Position numbers and translations under genes: made by a program. Positions 28,157 to 37,540 of a stretch of DNA of 64,000 bases are shown here, piece by piece; position 1 is the stretch's first letter, and each line of letters begins with the position of its first letter. This stretch comes from an uncultured Opitutia bacterium (GTDB lineage Bacteria; Verrucomicrobiota; Verrucomicrobiia; Opitutales; Opitutaceae): NCBI GenBank assembly GCA_903840415.1, contig CAIMFY010000051.1:1-64000 (forward strand), in the 5' to 3' direction. Under the pieces are notes generated by a model, which ran no database searches, was not told where the DNA came from, and was given only the letters and a program-made list of their open reading frames with translations.

Positions 28157-28941
28157 TGGGCCCGCTTCAATTACTCGCCAAATTCATCCTCGGCCGCACC
28201 CCGCTCGGGCGCTGGCCGATCCGGGCTCGCATCGGCTTTGTCGCCGGAGCACGGTGGACGCTCTATCCGTGGACGTCTTATTGGCGCGGCACACACGAAC
28301 CGGAGTTGCAGGCCGCGTTGTGCGGGCTCGGCGGCGGTGATATTCGTGGCTGGAACTGTTGGGATCTTGGTGCGCACTTTGGTTTCTATGGCATCGGCCT
28401 CGCCCGCCGCGTCGGTCCGACCGGGCAGGTGGCCGCGTTCGAGCCCAACCCAGTCAGTTTTGCGCGACTGGAGCACCATCGCGCCATGAACCACCTCCCG
28501 TGGTTGAAACTTTACCCTGCCGCCGTCTCGGCGCAATCCGGGTCCGCCGAACTCTACACTTACGGTAACCTCGCCACCACCACGACGCACCTGCCCTACG
28601 ATGGCGAACAGCGCACCGTCGAAACTGGAGCCCTCACGGTGCACACCGTCCGGCTCGACGACCTGGTTCGCACCGGTGAGCTGCGCGCACCCAATTTTGT
28701 GAAGATCGATGTGGAGGGCCACGGTCACCAGGCTCTTCAAGGCATGCAGGAAACGCTCTCCGCCGTCCGACCGTTGATCGTCGCCGGTTTTCACAGCCCA
28801 CAGGAAATTGAGGGCATGACCTCGTTGCTTCTGCAATCCGGTTATCGCTGGGAGCAGATCGGCTCCTCGGCCCCGAGTCCGAAGTTTCAGGTTGGGGCGG
28901 ACTACCTGTTCACGCCGGGTACTCCACCGACACGCGCTTGA
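28156..28941 (+). CDS. FkbM family methyltransferase
   Basis: A protein of 261 residues. NCWDLGAHFGFYGIGLARRV near residue 75 is SAM motif I (D-x-G-A-x-x-G-x-Y), AAFEPNPVSFARLEHHRAMN is the E-P-x-P-x-x-x-x-L-x-x-N region, TVRLDDLV and FVKIDVEGHGHQALQGM are the FkbM signature (D-V-E-G-x-E variant with H). It probably O-methylates a sugar. ATG overlaps the TGA of the oxidoreductase gene by one base, so the two are co-translated. Confidence 0.85.
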   Translation: MGPLQLLAKFILGRTPLGRWPIRARIGFVAGARWTLYPWTSYWRGTHEPELQAALCGLGGGDIRGWNCWDLGAHFGFYGIGLARRVGPTGQVAAFEPNPVSFARLEHHRAMNHLPWLKLYPAAVSAQSGSAELYTYGNLATTTTHLPYDGEQRTVETGALTVHTVRLDDLVRTGELRAPNFVKIDVEGHGHQALQGMQETLSAVRPLIVAGFHSPQEIEGMTSLLLQSGYRWEQIGSSAPSPKFQVGADYLFTPGTPPTRA

Positions 28942-29056
28942 AGTCTCCTGACGTTTCATCGCGGTCTTTGCCGCTCGCCCTACCGCCTCCGGGAATGCAA
29001 CTTTGCTTCATATGGTCACACGTCATCCCGACGTATGTGGCCATGCCACCTCCTAT

Positions 29057-29734
29057 ATGAGCATCAGCGTTAAAGACCCCAGCGAGCTGCGCGCGATCTA
29101 CGAGCGCCGATTCAAAGCCGAACGCACGCGCTATCGCCAGCAGCTCTGGGCGACACTCGTCGAAGCATATTTTGGACGCCTAATCCCGCACGATGCCACC
29201 GTGCTGGATCTTGGCTGCGGCTACGGAGAATTCATCAACCACGTGCGCAGCGGCCAGCGGTTCGCGATGGATCTCAATCCCCAAGCCGCTGAGCACCTCG
29301 ATCCCGCAGTGAAACTTTTTCAGCAAGACTGCACCCACGCCTGGCCCTTGCCGGATGGCTCGCTCGATGTCGTGTTTACCAGCAATTTCTTCGAGCACCT
29401 GCCCGATAAACTCGCGCTCAAGCGCACCCTGCTCGAGACGGCGCGCTGCCTTAAGCCCGGCGGCCGTCTCATCGCCCTCGGACCAAATATAAAATTCGTC
29501 CAAGGCGCCTACTGGGATTTCTGGGATCACTTTCTCTGTCTGACCGAGTTGTCGCTGGCCGAGGCGCTGGAGAACAACGGTTTTGTTGTCCGCCGCATGA
29601 TTCCGCGGTTTCTCCCCTACACGACCATTCACCAGCCAGCCTATCCGATGTCCCTGGTGCGACTTTACCTGAAAATGTCGTTCGTCTGGCCGCTCTTCGG
29701 CCGCCAGTTTCTCGTTGTGGCCGAGCGGCAATAG
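29057..29734 (+). CDS. Class I SAM-dependent methyltransferase
   Basis: A protein of 225 residues. TVLDLGCGYGEFINHV is motif I, FAMDLNPQAAEHL the ribose-binding strand, and SLDVVFTSNFFEHLPDK with RCLKPGGRLIALGPN are motifs II/III. It resembles methyltransferases common in O-antigen and capsule clusters. The ATG at 29057 leaves 115 bases after the previous gene; an upstream in-frame start at 29003 would add 18 residues without recognisable content. It is the last gene of the + strand glycan block and converges on hisA, with 13 bases between stops. Confidence 0.82.
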   Translation: MSISVKDPSELRAIYERRFKAERTRYRQQLWATLVEAYFGRLIPHDATVLDLGCGYGEFINHVRSGQRFAMDLNPQAAEHLDPAVKLFQQDCTHAWPLPDGSLDVVFTSNFFEHLPDKLALKRTLLETARCLKPGGRLIALGPNIKFVQGAYWDFWDHFLCLTELSLAEALENNGFVVRRMIPRFLPYTTIHQPAYPMSLVRLYLKMSFVWPLFGRQFLVVAERQ

Positions 29735-29747
29735 GCGCTTAAGCCGC

Positions 29748-30494
29748 TCAGGCGTCGCGCGCAATCGACTCACGCGCGATCGCCAACAGATCTGGCAAAT
29801 CCACGCGCTTTTCGTAAAGCGCCTTACCGACGATCACGCCATCCAGATTAGCGTGACCCTGCGCTAGCTTTGCCAATTCGATCGCGTCCTCGCGCCGGGA
29901 CACGCCTCCACTCGCGATCACGCGAAACCTCCCGGCACGCAACATCGCCTTCTGCGCGGAAAAATTCGGTCCGGTCAGCATCCCATCTGTTCCGATATCG
30001 GTGTGAATGATCGTGTGAACTCCAAGCGCTTCCATGCGGCGCGCCGCTTCAAGCGAACTCATGCCGGAACTCGCCACCCAGCCCTTTACGGCAACGATGC
30101 CGTTCTTGGCATCCAGTCCGACCGCGATTTTTTCTCCGAACGCCTGCACAGCATCGCCGACGAAATTATCCGCGTCCACCGCGCGCGTGCCTATGACCAC
30201 ACGGCTCACGCCGAAACCAAACGCCCGTTCGATCGTACCGCGCGTCCGCAACCCGCCGCCCAACTGCACTTTCATCCCCAGGCTCGCGATGGCCTGCACG
30301 ACCGCGAGATTTTGCGGCTCACCCGTGAAGGCGCCGTCGAGATCGACCACATGAATCCAAGTGCTACCGGCGGCTTTAAATTGCACGGCCACCTCCACCG
30401 GATTTTCCGCGTAGACGGTCTCCGCCTCAACCCGTCCCTGCGCGAGCCGCACGCAACGCCCGCCTTTGATGTCGATGGCCGGATAGATCGTCAT
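29748..30494 (-). CDS. hisA: Phosphoribosylformimino-5-aminoimidazole carboxamide ribotide isomerase
   Basis: A TIM-barrel enzyme of 248 residues catalysing the fourth step of histidine biosynthesis (ProFAR to PRFAR). The catalytic aspartate is D8 in YPAIDIKGGRCVRL. HVVDLDGAFTGEPQN, KVQLGGGLRTRGTIE, HTDIGTDGMLTGPN (second catalytic aspartate) and VIASGGVSRREDAI are the phosphate- and substrate-binding loops. I set the start at MTIYPAID (30494); the longer frame to 30554 runs into the aminopeptidase gene. No other his gene lies in the window. The 52-base AT-rich gap to the divergent neighbour probably holds both promoters. Confidence 0.95.
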   Translation of the reverse strand: MTIYPAIDIKGGRCVRLAQGRVEAETVYAENPVEVAVQFKAAGSTWIHVVDLDGAFTGEPQNLAVVQAIASLGMKVQLGGGLRTRGTIERAFGFGVSRVVIGTRAVDADNFVGDAVQAFGEKIAVGLDAKNGIVAVKGWVASSGMSSLEAARRMEALGVHTIIHTDIGTDGMLTGPNFSAQKAMLRAGRFRVIASGGVSRREDAIELAKLAQGHANLDGVIVGKALYEKRVDLPDLLAIARESIARDA

Positions 30495-30546
30495 TGTTGA
30501 TTTTAGATTTTCGAATTCAGTCTCTGTTAAACACAATCGCAGAATC
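30495..30546. promoter_or_regulatory. Short AT-rich divergent intergenic region, hisA / M42 peptidase
   Basis: Fifty-two bases separate the two divergent starts. They are clearly richer in A/T than the coding flanks (runs such as GATTTTAGATTTTCGAATTC), as expected for back-to-back promoters. I could not fix a convincing -35/-10 pair on either strand. Confidence 0.35.
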
Positions 30547-31614
30547 ATGTCCACCTACCAAGTCCCTGCCTTTCTCGCCGAACTTCTCCATGCCCGCTCA
30601 CCTTCTGGTTACGAGGGCGAGGCCCAAGCCGTTTTCGATCGCCATGTGAAACCCGCCGCCGACGCCTACACTGGCGATGCGCTCGGCAACCGGCTCGCCA
30701 CTCTCAACCCCACCGGCGATCCCGTCCTCATGCTCGCTGGCCACATGGACGAACTCGGCCTCATAATTACCTACGTCAACAAGGAGGGATTCCTCTATTT
30801 CGACACTATCGGCGGTCATGACCTCAGCGTCATCTCCGGTCGCCGCGTCATTATTCAGACCGCGCGAGGCCCGGTGAAAGGCGTCACTGGCAAACGCGCC
30901 ATTCACCTCATGGATGACGATGACCGCAAGAAGGTGCCGAAGAAACACGAAATCTGGATCGACATCGGCGTGTCTTCGAAAAAGGAAGCGCTCGAAATCG
31001 TTTCGATCGGTGACGCCGCCACCTACGATCACGAACTTGAACTCATCCGCGGCAGCATTGGCACTGCGCGCGCATTCGACAACAAAGTCGGCGCCTACAT
31101 CGTCGGCGAGACGCTTATCCGTCTTGCGCGCGAAAAGAAAAAACTCGCCGCCAAGGTCGTGAGCGTCGCCACCTCACAGGAGGAAATCGGCGTGCGCGGC
31201 GCCACCACCTCCGCCTACGCCGTCAACCCCCACATCGCCCTCGCGGTCGACGTCGGCCACGCGACCGACCACCCCGACTGCGACAACCGCAAGTTTGGCG
31301 AAACCAAACTCGGCGGTGGGCCCATCCTCTGCCGTGGCGCCAACATCAATCCGAAAATTTTCGATCGTCTCCTCCACGCAGCGAAGAAATTGAAGATCCC
31401 CTATCAGATCGAAGCCGACCCACGACCGACCGGCACTGACGCCCGCGCGATCCAGATGGGCCGCGGCGGCATCGCCACCGGACTCGTTTCCATCCCGCTC
31501 CGCTACATGCACACTCCGAGCGAAATCGTCGATCTGGAGGATGTGGAGCGGAGCGTGAAACTTTTCGTCGAGTTCGCGAAAGGCCTCGAAAAAGGCGACT
31601 ACGCGCATTGGTAA
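30547..31614 (+). CDS. M42 family metallo-aminopeptidase
   Basis: A cytoplasmic peptidase of 355 residues with two metal ions. H66 and D68 lie in AGHMDELG, D178 in ARAFDNKVG bridges the metals, E212/E213 in SQEEIGVRG supply the catalytic base and a ligand, D235 in DVGHATDHP and H322 in YMHTPSEIV complete the set. All expected M42 ligands are present. The family (FrvX, TET, PepA/glutamyl aminopeptidase) trims peptides and often forms large tetrahedral assemblies. ATG start. Confidence 0.93.
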   Translation: MSTYQVPAFLAELLHARSPSGYEGEAQAVFDRHVKPAADAYTGDALGNRLATLNPTGDPVLMLAGHMDELGLIITYVNKEGFLYFDTIGGHDLSVISGRRVIIQTARGPVKGVTGKRAIHLMDDDDRKKVPKKHEIWIDIGVSSKKEALEIVSIGDAATYDHELELIRGSIGTARAFDNKVGAYIVGETLIRLAREKKKLAAKVVSVATSQEEIGVRGATTSAYAVNPHIALAVDVGHATDHPDCDNRKFGETKLGGGPILCRGANINPKIFDRLLHAAKKLKIPYQIEADPRPTGTDARAIQMGRGGIATGLVSIPLRYMHTPSEIVDLEDVERSVKLFVEFAKGLEKGDYAHW

Positions 31615-31720
31615 ATCAACCTCCTCGATCAGAGCCTGGACGTTTGGCGTGTAACTTTGTTTAAGCTTCGACGACTTGCACCCTTGGTGGCCCTGCACAA
31701 AGTGGGTCAGTCGATAACTC

Positions 31721-32077
31721 ATGCGCTCCTTTCCCTTCATCGTGCTCTTCTTGTCGCTGCTCTGCAGCTGCTCAACCACACCCGGCGGCCCCGAAGTCGC
31801 CCGTGAAGTTGTCCTCCAACACATCGGCCCGGGCGTCGGCACCGCCGGGCCATTCAATCGGAAGGACAAGAAGGAACTCGGTTCGTTGTCGCCGCAGGAC
31901 CGCAGCACCGCGATCACACTGCTCGATCGGGGAGCGCTCGGATTTCTCGTTTTCGGTCCCGACAATGGCACTCAACCCGCCGCCACCGGCGCCGCGCTCG
32001 CCGACATGGTCAAGGTCGATCGCATCCTCTTCGTGCAGGGCGGCAAGATCGTCGGTGATTTTTCGGCGGTGAGGTAG
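31721..32077 (+). CDS. Small predicted lipoprotein, unknown function
   Basis: A protein of 118 residues with a lipoprotein signal peptide: MRSFPFIVLFLSLLCSC with the lipobox ending at C17 (C15 is possible). The mature part is hydrophilic; no family is recognised. The end, DRILFVQGGKIVGDFSAVR, looks like a beta-strand pair. It lies 106 bases after the peptidase gene and converges on the GH2 gene. Confidence 0.65.
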   Translation: MRSFPFIVLFLSLLCSCSTTPGGPEVAREVVLQHIGPGVGTAGPFNRKDKKELGSLSPQDRSTAITLLDRGALGFLVFGPDNGTQPAATGAALADMVKVDRILFVQGGKIVGDFSAVR

Positions 32078-32107
32078 CACGCCGTTGTCGCCCCGCGCCC
32101 GGCGGGC

Positions 32108-35100
32108 TTAATGGTCGAAGCGAAAAACGAGTGTGCCCTCGTAGCGGCCGGCGGCTTTCGCCCATTGGCTTTGCGGTCCGGCCTGCTCGGCGGGTTTGCT
32201 CTTGGAACCGATCGCCGGAATTGCGTGGAGAAAAGAAAGATCGCCCGACGGAAAATCGACCGTGGTGGTGGGGTGCGTGATGCGCGGCGTGCCCACGCGG
32301 ATAAAAAGTTCCGGTGACGCACTGGTGACCGTGAGCGCGCCGGCCGGCGTGGCGAGTTGCGCCCAGCGGAGCCCGGCGAAGTAACCTTGAAACTCCGGAT
32401 AGCCCCACGACTCGCCCGGCTGGATTTCGTTGTGCGCGATCGCGTGAATACCAAGCGTCGTGCCGCGGAGCCGATTCTGCCAGACGCGATACGGGCCTTC
32501 ACCGAGCCACGTGAGTTTCTCCATCTGCGTCTCCGGGAGATCGAACGTGATGCCGTGATAGGCGAAGTCGCCCTCTAGCGTGTAGGCGTAGTCAAGTTGC
32601 AGCGAGCCATCGCCGCGCATCGTCCAGCGCGCAAGATCAAGCCCGTTCGGCCCTCCGTGGGTTTCGAGTGAAGACGCGCCCATCGAAACGACGGCAGGCG
32701 CGGCAGGCGCCACGGGGAAACGCCCAGCCGCGTAACCGATGCGGACGGACTTCACGGCCATCGCCACGGCGCGCTCATTCTGGACGTTCGAGATGCGAAC
32801 TGCCGCTACGGTCTGTGGTGGAAACTCATAGCGGGTTCCGTCGCCGCCACGCCGCGAACTATCAAAGATCGTTTTCCACGCCGTGCCGTCCGGTGAGATT
32901 TCGAGTTTCAGCGCGGCAAATGCCACGGCGCGCACGCCCTCGACTTCTGCTTCGATAACGTTGGCCAGGTGCGGTGTGGGCAAGGTGTGAATCGCCGCCG
33001 TGGGAGCGTCGCCCGCAGCAAAGGGCAACCACTCGGCCGCCGACGCGGCGGCAGGTCGCGCAAAGGCGAGTCGCGGACCATTCGCCAGCGTGAAGACGTT
33101 CTCGCCCCGGCGCACATCGCGCAGGCTCCCGGTGGCGGCGTCAAACGTGGCGGTTACATAGCCACCGATCAGTTGAATCTCGGTCGCAGATTTTTTTGAG
33201 CTGCGAGCGGCTGCAGTAGGCGACGCGAGAGCGGCGGCAGTCCGGGTCGCAAGCGAAGGCGTGGCCCACGTCGAAGTCCAAAGCTCCGCACCCGACGGAT
33301 TGGCGACGGTGATCGAAAGCGCATCCGCTTCGCGCCAGTTGGCGGGCAGCGAAAGCGAAAGTTTTCCGTCCGCGTGTGGCGCGACGACCGGTGCCGTCGC
33401 GGTGCCGGAGGCGAAAACCTTTTCCACCGAGTCGAAGCGCATGAGTTTCCAAGTGAAGCGGCATGAGGATAGCTGCGTGAAATCGTAGCGATTGTGGACG
33501 GTCAGCGAGCCAGCGAAGTCGGCGGTCAGCTTCGGCGCATCGATTTGCACTGGCGACCAAACGTCGCGCACGGTGAAGTAGCTACCTTCCTTTTCGAAGT
33601 GCGGGCCAACGATGCCGTCGGGCGCAAACGTGCTGAACACATCCACACGGCCGCCTTGGTCGGTGCGGACGACGCCTTCGTCGTGAAACACCCAGAGGAA
33701 CATCCCGGCGCCAACCGGTGAGGTGCTGAGCGCGCTCCAATAAGTATCGAGACCCGCGCCAATTCCGCCGTCGTAGAGGCCGTGCAGGATTTCGGTGGGC
33801 ATGACGAGGTTCGCCCCGCGGAGGCGTTTCGCAAAATCGTCGAAGCTCACGTAGTGCTTCGTGTCGACGCCGTTGAACGTGTCCCACGGATGGAGCACGC
33901 GGCGCTGTTGCGGATCGTAGAGGGAAAACTCGCCGTCGAGATCACGGTTGAAACCACCCTCGTTGCCGTTGTCCCAGAAAAGAATCGCGGGGTGGTTCAC
34001 GTCGCGCTCGACCATCTCGCGCACGAGAAGCCGGCCGATAGTCGTGCCGTGCGAGTGTTGCCAGCCGCTGAGCTCGTCGAGCACGTAGAGACCGAGTTCG
34101 TCGCACGCCTCCAGAAAAGCTTCGTCGGGCGGATAGTGTGACATGCGCGCCGCGTTCATATTCATCGCCCGCATCAGTCGGACATCTTCGTAACACTCTT
34201 CGCGGTTCAGCGCGCGCCCCGTCTCCGGCCGGAAGCTGTGGCGGTCGACGCCTTTCAGGAGAATGCGCTGGCCGTTGAGAAACAGCCCCTGTCCATCGCG
34301 CACTTCAAAGGTCCGAAATCCGAAGCGCTGATTGATCACGTGGAGCGTGTCGGCCCCGCGGCAGAGCGCGAGGCGCAGGGTGTAGAGATTCGGCGCCTCG
34401 GCATTCCACGTGCGTGGACTGTCGACGCGCCCGGCGATCCGCACACGGCCGGCACCGCCGGCGGTGAGTGGCTGCGAGAACGCCGCGCCAAACGGCGTGC
34501 CGTCCGCCGCGATCACCTGCGCATCGACCCGCAGCGGCGCGACCGTGAGCCCGTCAACGCGCCCAGCCGGCAGCGTGCTGAAGATGACATCGGCCGTGAG
34601 CGAGCCATCGGCCCGCGCATCTATCGCCACATGATCGATCGCACTCGCCGGTAGTGCCTCCAGCCATACCGGACGGAAAATCCCGCCAAAAACCCAGTAG
34701 TCGCCCCCGCGTTCCGCGAGTTCGGTCTGCGCATCGGTCGAGACTTTCGCGACATCGACCTCGAGGAAATTTTCGTTCGCTGCTCCGTCACCGAATTTCA
34801 CCAGCGCCGTGACATCGTGGCGGAAACGGTAGAACCCGCCCTGATGCACCGGACCCGTCGAGCGCCCATTGAGTTTGATGACGGCATCGGTCATCACGCC
34901 ATCAAACACGAGGCGGATGCGGCGGCCCTTCCATTCGGGCGGCACCGCGAAATGCAGACGGTAGAGCCCATGCTCGTCGGACTTGTTCTTTTCTTGGCCG
35001 TAGTTGTAGGTGCCGAAGCCGTGCAGTTCCCAGTTCGACGGCACGGGAATAGTGGTCCACTCGCCGGCCCGTCGTCCGCCGGTCACGGAAAACCCCCACG

Positions 35101-35212
35101 GCACGACATCTTTCGGCCCGTGGCCGGAGAGAAAGCGAACTTCGGTTTGCGGCTCGGCGGCGCGCAGTAAAGCGGCACACGTAAGCAATACGAGAGCAGG
35201 GAGTAATTTCAT
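32108..35212 (-). CDS. Secreted family GH2 glycosidase (beta-galactosidase type)
   Basis: A protein of 1034 residues with a signal peptide (KLLPALVLLTCAALLRAAEP). The sugar-binding domain is at about 60-200 (VPSNWELHGFGTYNYG, FDGVMTDAVIKLNGRSTGPV), followed by an immunoglobulin-like domain and the TIM barrel from about 300 (RILLKGVDRHSFRPETGR, MNMNAARMSHYPPDEAFLEA). AILFWDNGNEGGFNRDLD holds the candidate acid/base glutamate (N-E), and NLVMPTEILHGLYDGG is the candidate nucleophile region. The long C-terminal part resembles the beta-galactosidase small-chain domain (TWLGEGPYRVWQNRL). It probably removes terminal sugars from plant or algal polysaccharide. A TTG at 35221 would add three residues. 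Confidence 0.88.
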   Translation of the reverse strand: MKLLPALVLLTCAALLRAAEPQTEVRFLSGHGPKDVVPWGFSVTGGRRAGEWTTIPVPSNWELHGFGTYNYGQEKNKSDEHGLYRLHFAVPPEWKGRRIRLVFDGVMTDAVIKLNGRSTGPVHQGGFYRFRHDVTALVKFGDGAANENFLEVDVAKVSTDAQTELAERGGDYWVFGGIFRPVWLEALPASAIDHVAIDARADGSLTADVIFSTLPAGRVDGLTVAPLRVDAQVIAADGTPFGAAFSQPLTAGGAGRVRIAGRVDSPRTWNAEAPNLYTLRLALCRGADTLHVINQRFGFRTFEVRDGQGLFLNGQRILLKGVDRHSFRPETGRALNREECYEDVRLMRAMNMNAARMSHYPPDEAFLEACDELGLYVLDELSGWQHSHGTTIGRLLVREMVERDVNHPAILFWDNGNEGGFNRDLDGEFSLYDPQQRRVLHPWDTFNGVDTKHYVSFDDFAKRLRGANLVMPTEILHGLYDGGIGAGLDTYWSALSTSPVGAGMFLWVFHDEGVVRTDQGGRVDVFSTFAPDGIVGPHFEKEGSYFTVRDVWSPVQIDAPKLTADFAGSLTVHNRYDFTQLSSCRFTWKLMRFDSVEKVFASGTATAPVVAPHADGKLSLSLPANWREADALSITVANPSGAELWTSTWATPSLATRTAAALASPTAAARSSKKSATEIQLIGGYVTATFDAATGSLRDVRRGENVFTLANGPRLAFARPAAASAAEWLPFAAGDAPTAAIHTLPTPHLANVIEAEVEGVRAVAFAALKLEISPDGTAWKTIFDSSRRGGDGTRYEFPPQTVAAVRISNVQNERAVAMAVKSVRIGYAAGRFPVAPAAPAVVSMGASSLETHGGPNGLDLARWTMRGDGSLQLDYAYTLEGDFAYHGITFDLPETQMEKLTWLGEGPYRVWQNRLRGTTLGIHAIAHNEIQPGESWGYPEFQGYFAGLRWAQLATPAGALTVTSASPELFIRVGTPRITHPTTTVDFPSGDLSFLHAIPAIGSKSKPAEQAGPQSQWAKAAGRYEGTLVFRFDH

Positions 35213-35354
35213 ACAGGGCAAACATCAGCGCAGCGCATGGACACGAGCTTGAAAAGCGCAAACTGCGTGGACAGTTCGCCGTCGTTCAAATCCCGAAACA
35301 CTGCATCGCAATTTGCTCCTTGCCACATAGGTTGGTGTTGATCCGAGCCAAACG

Positions 35355-36176
35355 ATGTTTAGGTGTCATCCGTTCCATAAGCCCATAAGCTTGACGACTA
35401 AAATACCATGGCGACTCACCTGCTCTGCCGTGCTGAGCAGCCTGACGCTTGCCGTTCACGCCGTCGAAACTGGATCCAGTTACAATGGCACCGATCCCGG
35501 ATCGGCAGCATGGAATTATGTCGGGTCGATTGGCGGAGCGAGCGGAGTATTCTTGGGTAATTATGGAGGCAGTGGTTGGGTGCTGACAGCGGCGCACGTG
35601 GGGGCGGGCAGTTTTGCACTCGGAAACACGACTTACTTGTCTACCGGCACAGTCTTCACGAATTTCACCTGCAATAGCATCGTGGCCGATCTGACCCTCT
35701 TCCAGATCAACGGCACGCCAAGCCTGACAAACCTGTCTCTCGCCAATCCTGCGTCAGGAAGCACGGTGCAAATGATCGGTTTCGGCGGCGGGAAAAGTTG
35801 GGCCAACAACACTATCTACGCTTACGTCAACTACACCTTGAGCGACACATCCTATGGGGGACCGGGAGTCATCACACTTGCGAGTGGACTGGGCAACTCC
35901 GGCGGACAAGGTGTCGTTGGCGATTCCGGCGGCGGCTTGTTTTATCAGTCATCCGGCACTTGGTATCTTACCGGGATTTTCAGTGGCACGGGCGATTTCA
36001 CTTCAGGCAGCACAAATCTGGGAATGGGAACAGCGGCGGTCGATCTCGCGGTCTATGTCAGTCAGATCAACGACGACCTAAATTCCGTTAGTGCCATTCC
36101 CAAACCTACAGTTTGTGCCGCTTTCTGTGGCGCCGGCGTTTTTTTTGCGGCGATCGGCCGGCGGCGGCGCGCTTGA
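35355..36176 (+). CDS. Secreted trypsin-like serine protease with variant PEP-CTERM tail
   Basis: A protein of 273 residues. The signal peptide probably ends after VHA (residue 36). The chymotrypsin-fold triad is visible: H81 in WVLTAAHVG, D112 in IVADLTLFQI and S191 in GDSGGGLF. The last 25 residues follow the PEP-CTERM plan of short motif, hydrophobic helix and basic end (AIPKPTVCAAF, GAGVFFAAIGRRRRA), but the motif reads PKP instead of PEP. PEP-CTERM signals are cut by exosortase; with lysine for glutamate recognition is uncertain. No exosortase gene is in the window. Confidence 0.82.
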   Translation: MFRCHPFHKPISLTTKIPWRLTCSAVLSSLTLAVHAVETGSSYNGTDPGSAAWNYVGSIGGASGVFLGNYGGSGWVLTAAHVGAGSFALGNTTYLSTGTVFTNFTCNSIVADLTLFQINGTPSLTNLSLANPASGSTVQMIGFGGGKSWANNTIYAYVNYTLSDTSYGGPGVITLASGLGNSGGQGVVGDSGGGLFYQSSGTWYLTGIFSGTGDFTSGSTNLGMGTAAVDLAVYVSQINDDLNSVSAIPKPTVCAAFCGAGVFFAAIGRRRRA

Positions 36177-36183
36177 GACGAAC

Positions 36184-37479
36184 TCAGGCTGCGTCCTGCG
36201 TCGTTTCGACTTTGTTGGCGCGGCGGAGCGAGGGCTTGCGGCGGCCGGCAACGACCGCCGCATCGATCACCACCTCAGTCACATCGTCGCGCTGGGGCAA
36301 TTCATACATCACCTCGAGCATAAGGTTTTCCATGATCGAGCGCAGCGCCCGCGCGCCGGTTTTTAGCTCGATGGCCTTTTGCGCGATCGCTTTCACAGCA
36401 TCGGGGGTCAGTTTCAGGCGCACGCCGTCCATCGCGAAGAGCTTGGAATACTGCTTCACCATCGCGTTCTTCGTTTTGAGTAAAATCTTTTCGAGATCGG
36501 CGACAGAGAGCTGGTCGAGCACAGAAACTACCGGCAGCCGGCCAATGAATTCCGGAATCATGCCGAAGCGGATCAAGTCCTCCGGTGCGAGCGACTTCAT
36601 CATCTGCTCGGGCTTGAGCGCCTGCTCGTGCTGCGCGGCGACGGCGGTGAAGCCGAGGCTATGCGAACCCATCCGGCGCTGCACAATCGCATCGAGCCCG
36701 ACAAACGCGCCACCGCAGATGAATAGAATGTTCGAGGTGTTAATCTGGATATATTCCTGATTGGGGTGCTTGCGGCCACCCTGTGGCGGGACGTTGCACG
36801 TCGTGCCCTCGAGAATTTTCAACAGCGCCTGCTGCACGCCTTCGCCAGACACGTCGCGCGTGATCGAGACATTCTCCGTCTTGCGGCCAATCTTGTCGAT
36901 TTCGTCGATGTAGATGATGCCACACTCGGCTTTTTTCACGTCGTAGTTCGCGGCCTGCAGCAGACGGAGGACAACGTTTTCGACATCTTCCCCGACGTAA
37001 CCCGCTTCAGTCAGTGTCGTGGCGTCAGAAATCGCGAAGGGCACGTCGAGAATCTTTGCAAGCGTGCGAGCGAGCAGCGTTTTGCCGGAGCCAGTCGGAC
37101 CAGTCAGGAGGATATTGCTCTTCTCAACTTCGACGTCGGTAAACTCCGGCGAGAGCGCCGCCGGATCTTTGATCGACTGGCCGGAGTCGAACATCAGGCG
37201 CTTGTAGTGGTTATAAACCGCGACCGCCAAAACCTTCTTCGCGTGATCCTGACCGATGACATAGTCGTCGAGCGTCTTCTTGATTTCGGAGGGCTTGATG
37301 AGCCGGATCGGCGGCTTGGCATCGACGGTGGGTGTCTTGACCTCGCGATCGATGATGGTCTTGCAGACGTTGACGCAGGAGTCGCAGATGTAGACGCCAG
37401 GGCCGGCGATGATTTTCTTCACCTCGGCCTGCGACTTGCCGCAGAACGAGCAGAGGGTCATGCGCGCGGATTTGGCCAT
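36184..37479 (-). CDS. clpX: ClpX, ATP-dependent protease specificity subunit
   Basis: An AAA+ unfoldase of 431 residues. The N-terminal zinc-binding domain has C10, C13, C32 and C35. Walker A is GPTGSGKT at 127-134, Walker B is in [15 protein letters not shown], the pore loop is GYVGEDV, and the arginine-finger and sensor regions are intact (LILEG-type segment, EFIGRLPV). It feeds substrates to ClpP. I started at MAKSARM (37479); the longer frame adds non-homologous residues. Third gene of a tig-clpP-clpX operon, 61 bases after clpP. Confidence 0.97.
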   Translation of the reverse strand: MAKSARMTLCSFCGKSQAEVKKIIAGPGVYICDSCVNVCKTIIDREVKTPTVDAKPPIRLIKPSEIKKTLDDYVIGQDHAKKVLAVAVYNHYKRLMFDSGQSIKDPAALSPEFTDVEVEKSNILLTGPTGSGKTLLARTLAKILDVPFAISDATTLTEAGYVGEDVENVVLRLLQAANYDVKKAECGIIYIDEIDKIGRKTENVSITRDVSGEGVQQALLKILEGTTCNVPPQGGRKHPNQEYIQINTSNILFICGGAFVGLDAIVQRRMGSHSLGFTAVAAQHEQALKPEQMMKSLAPEDLIRFGMIPEFIGRLPVVSVLDQLSVADLEKILLKTKNAMVKQYSKLFAMDGVRLKLTPDAVKAIAQKAIELKTGARALRSIMENLMLEVMYELPQRDDVTEVVIDAAVVAGRRKPSLRRANKVETTQDAA

Positions 37480-37540
37480 GGCGGGAGCGTGGGAGCCGGG
37501 CGGAGCGAGTCGAGCGCGGAGATTGCGTAAGTCGCGACCA

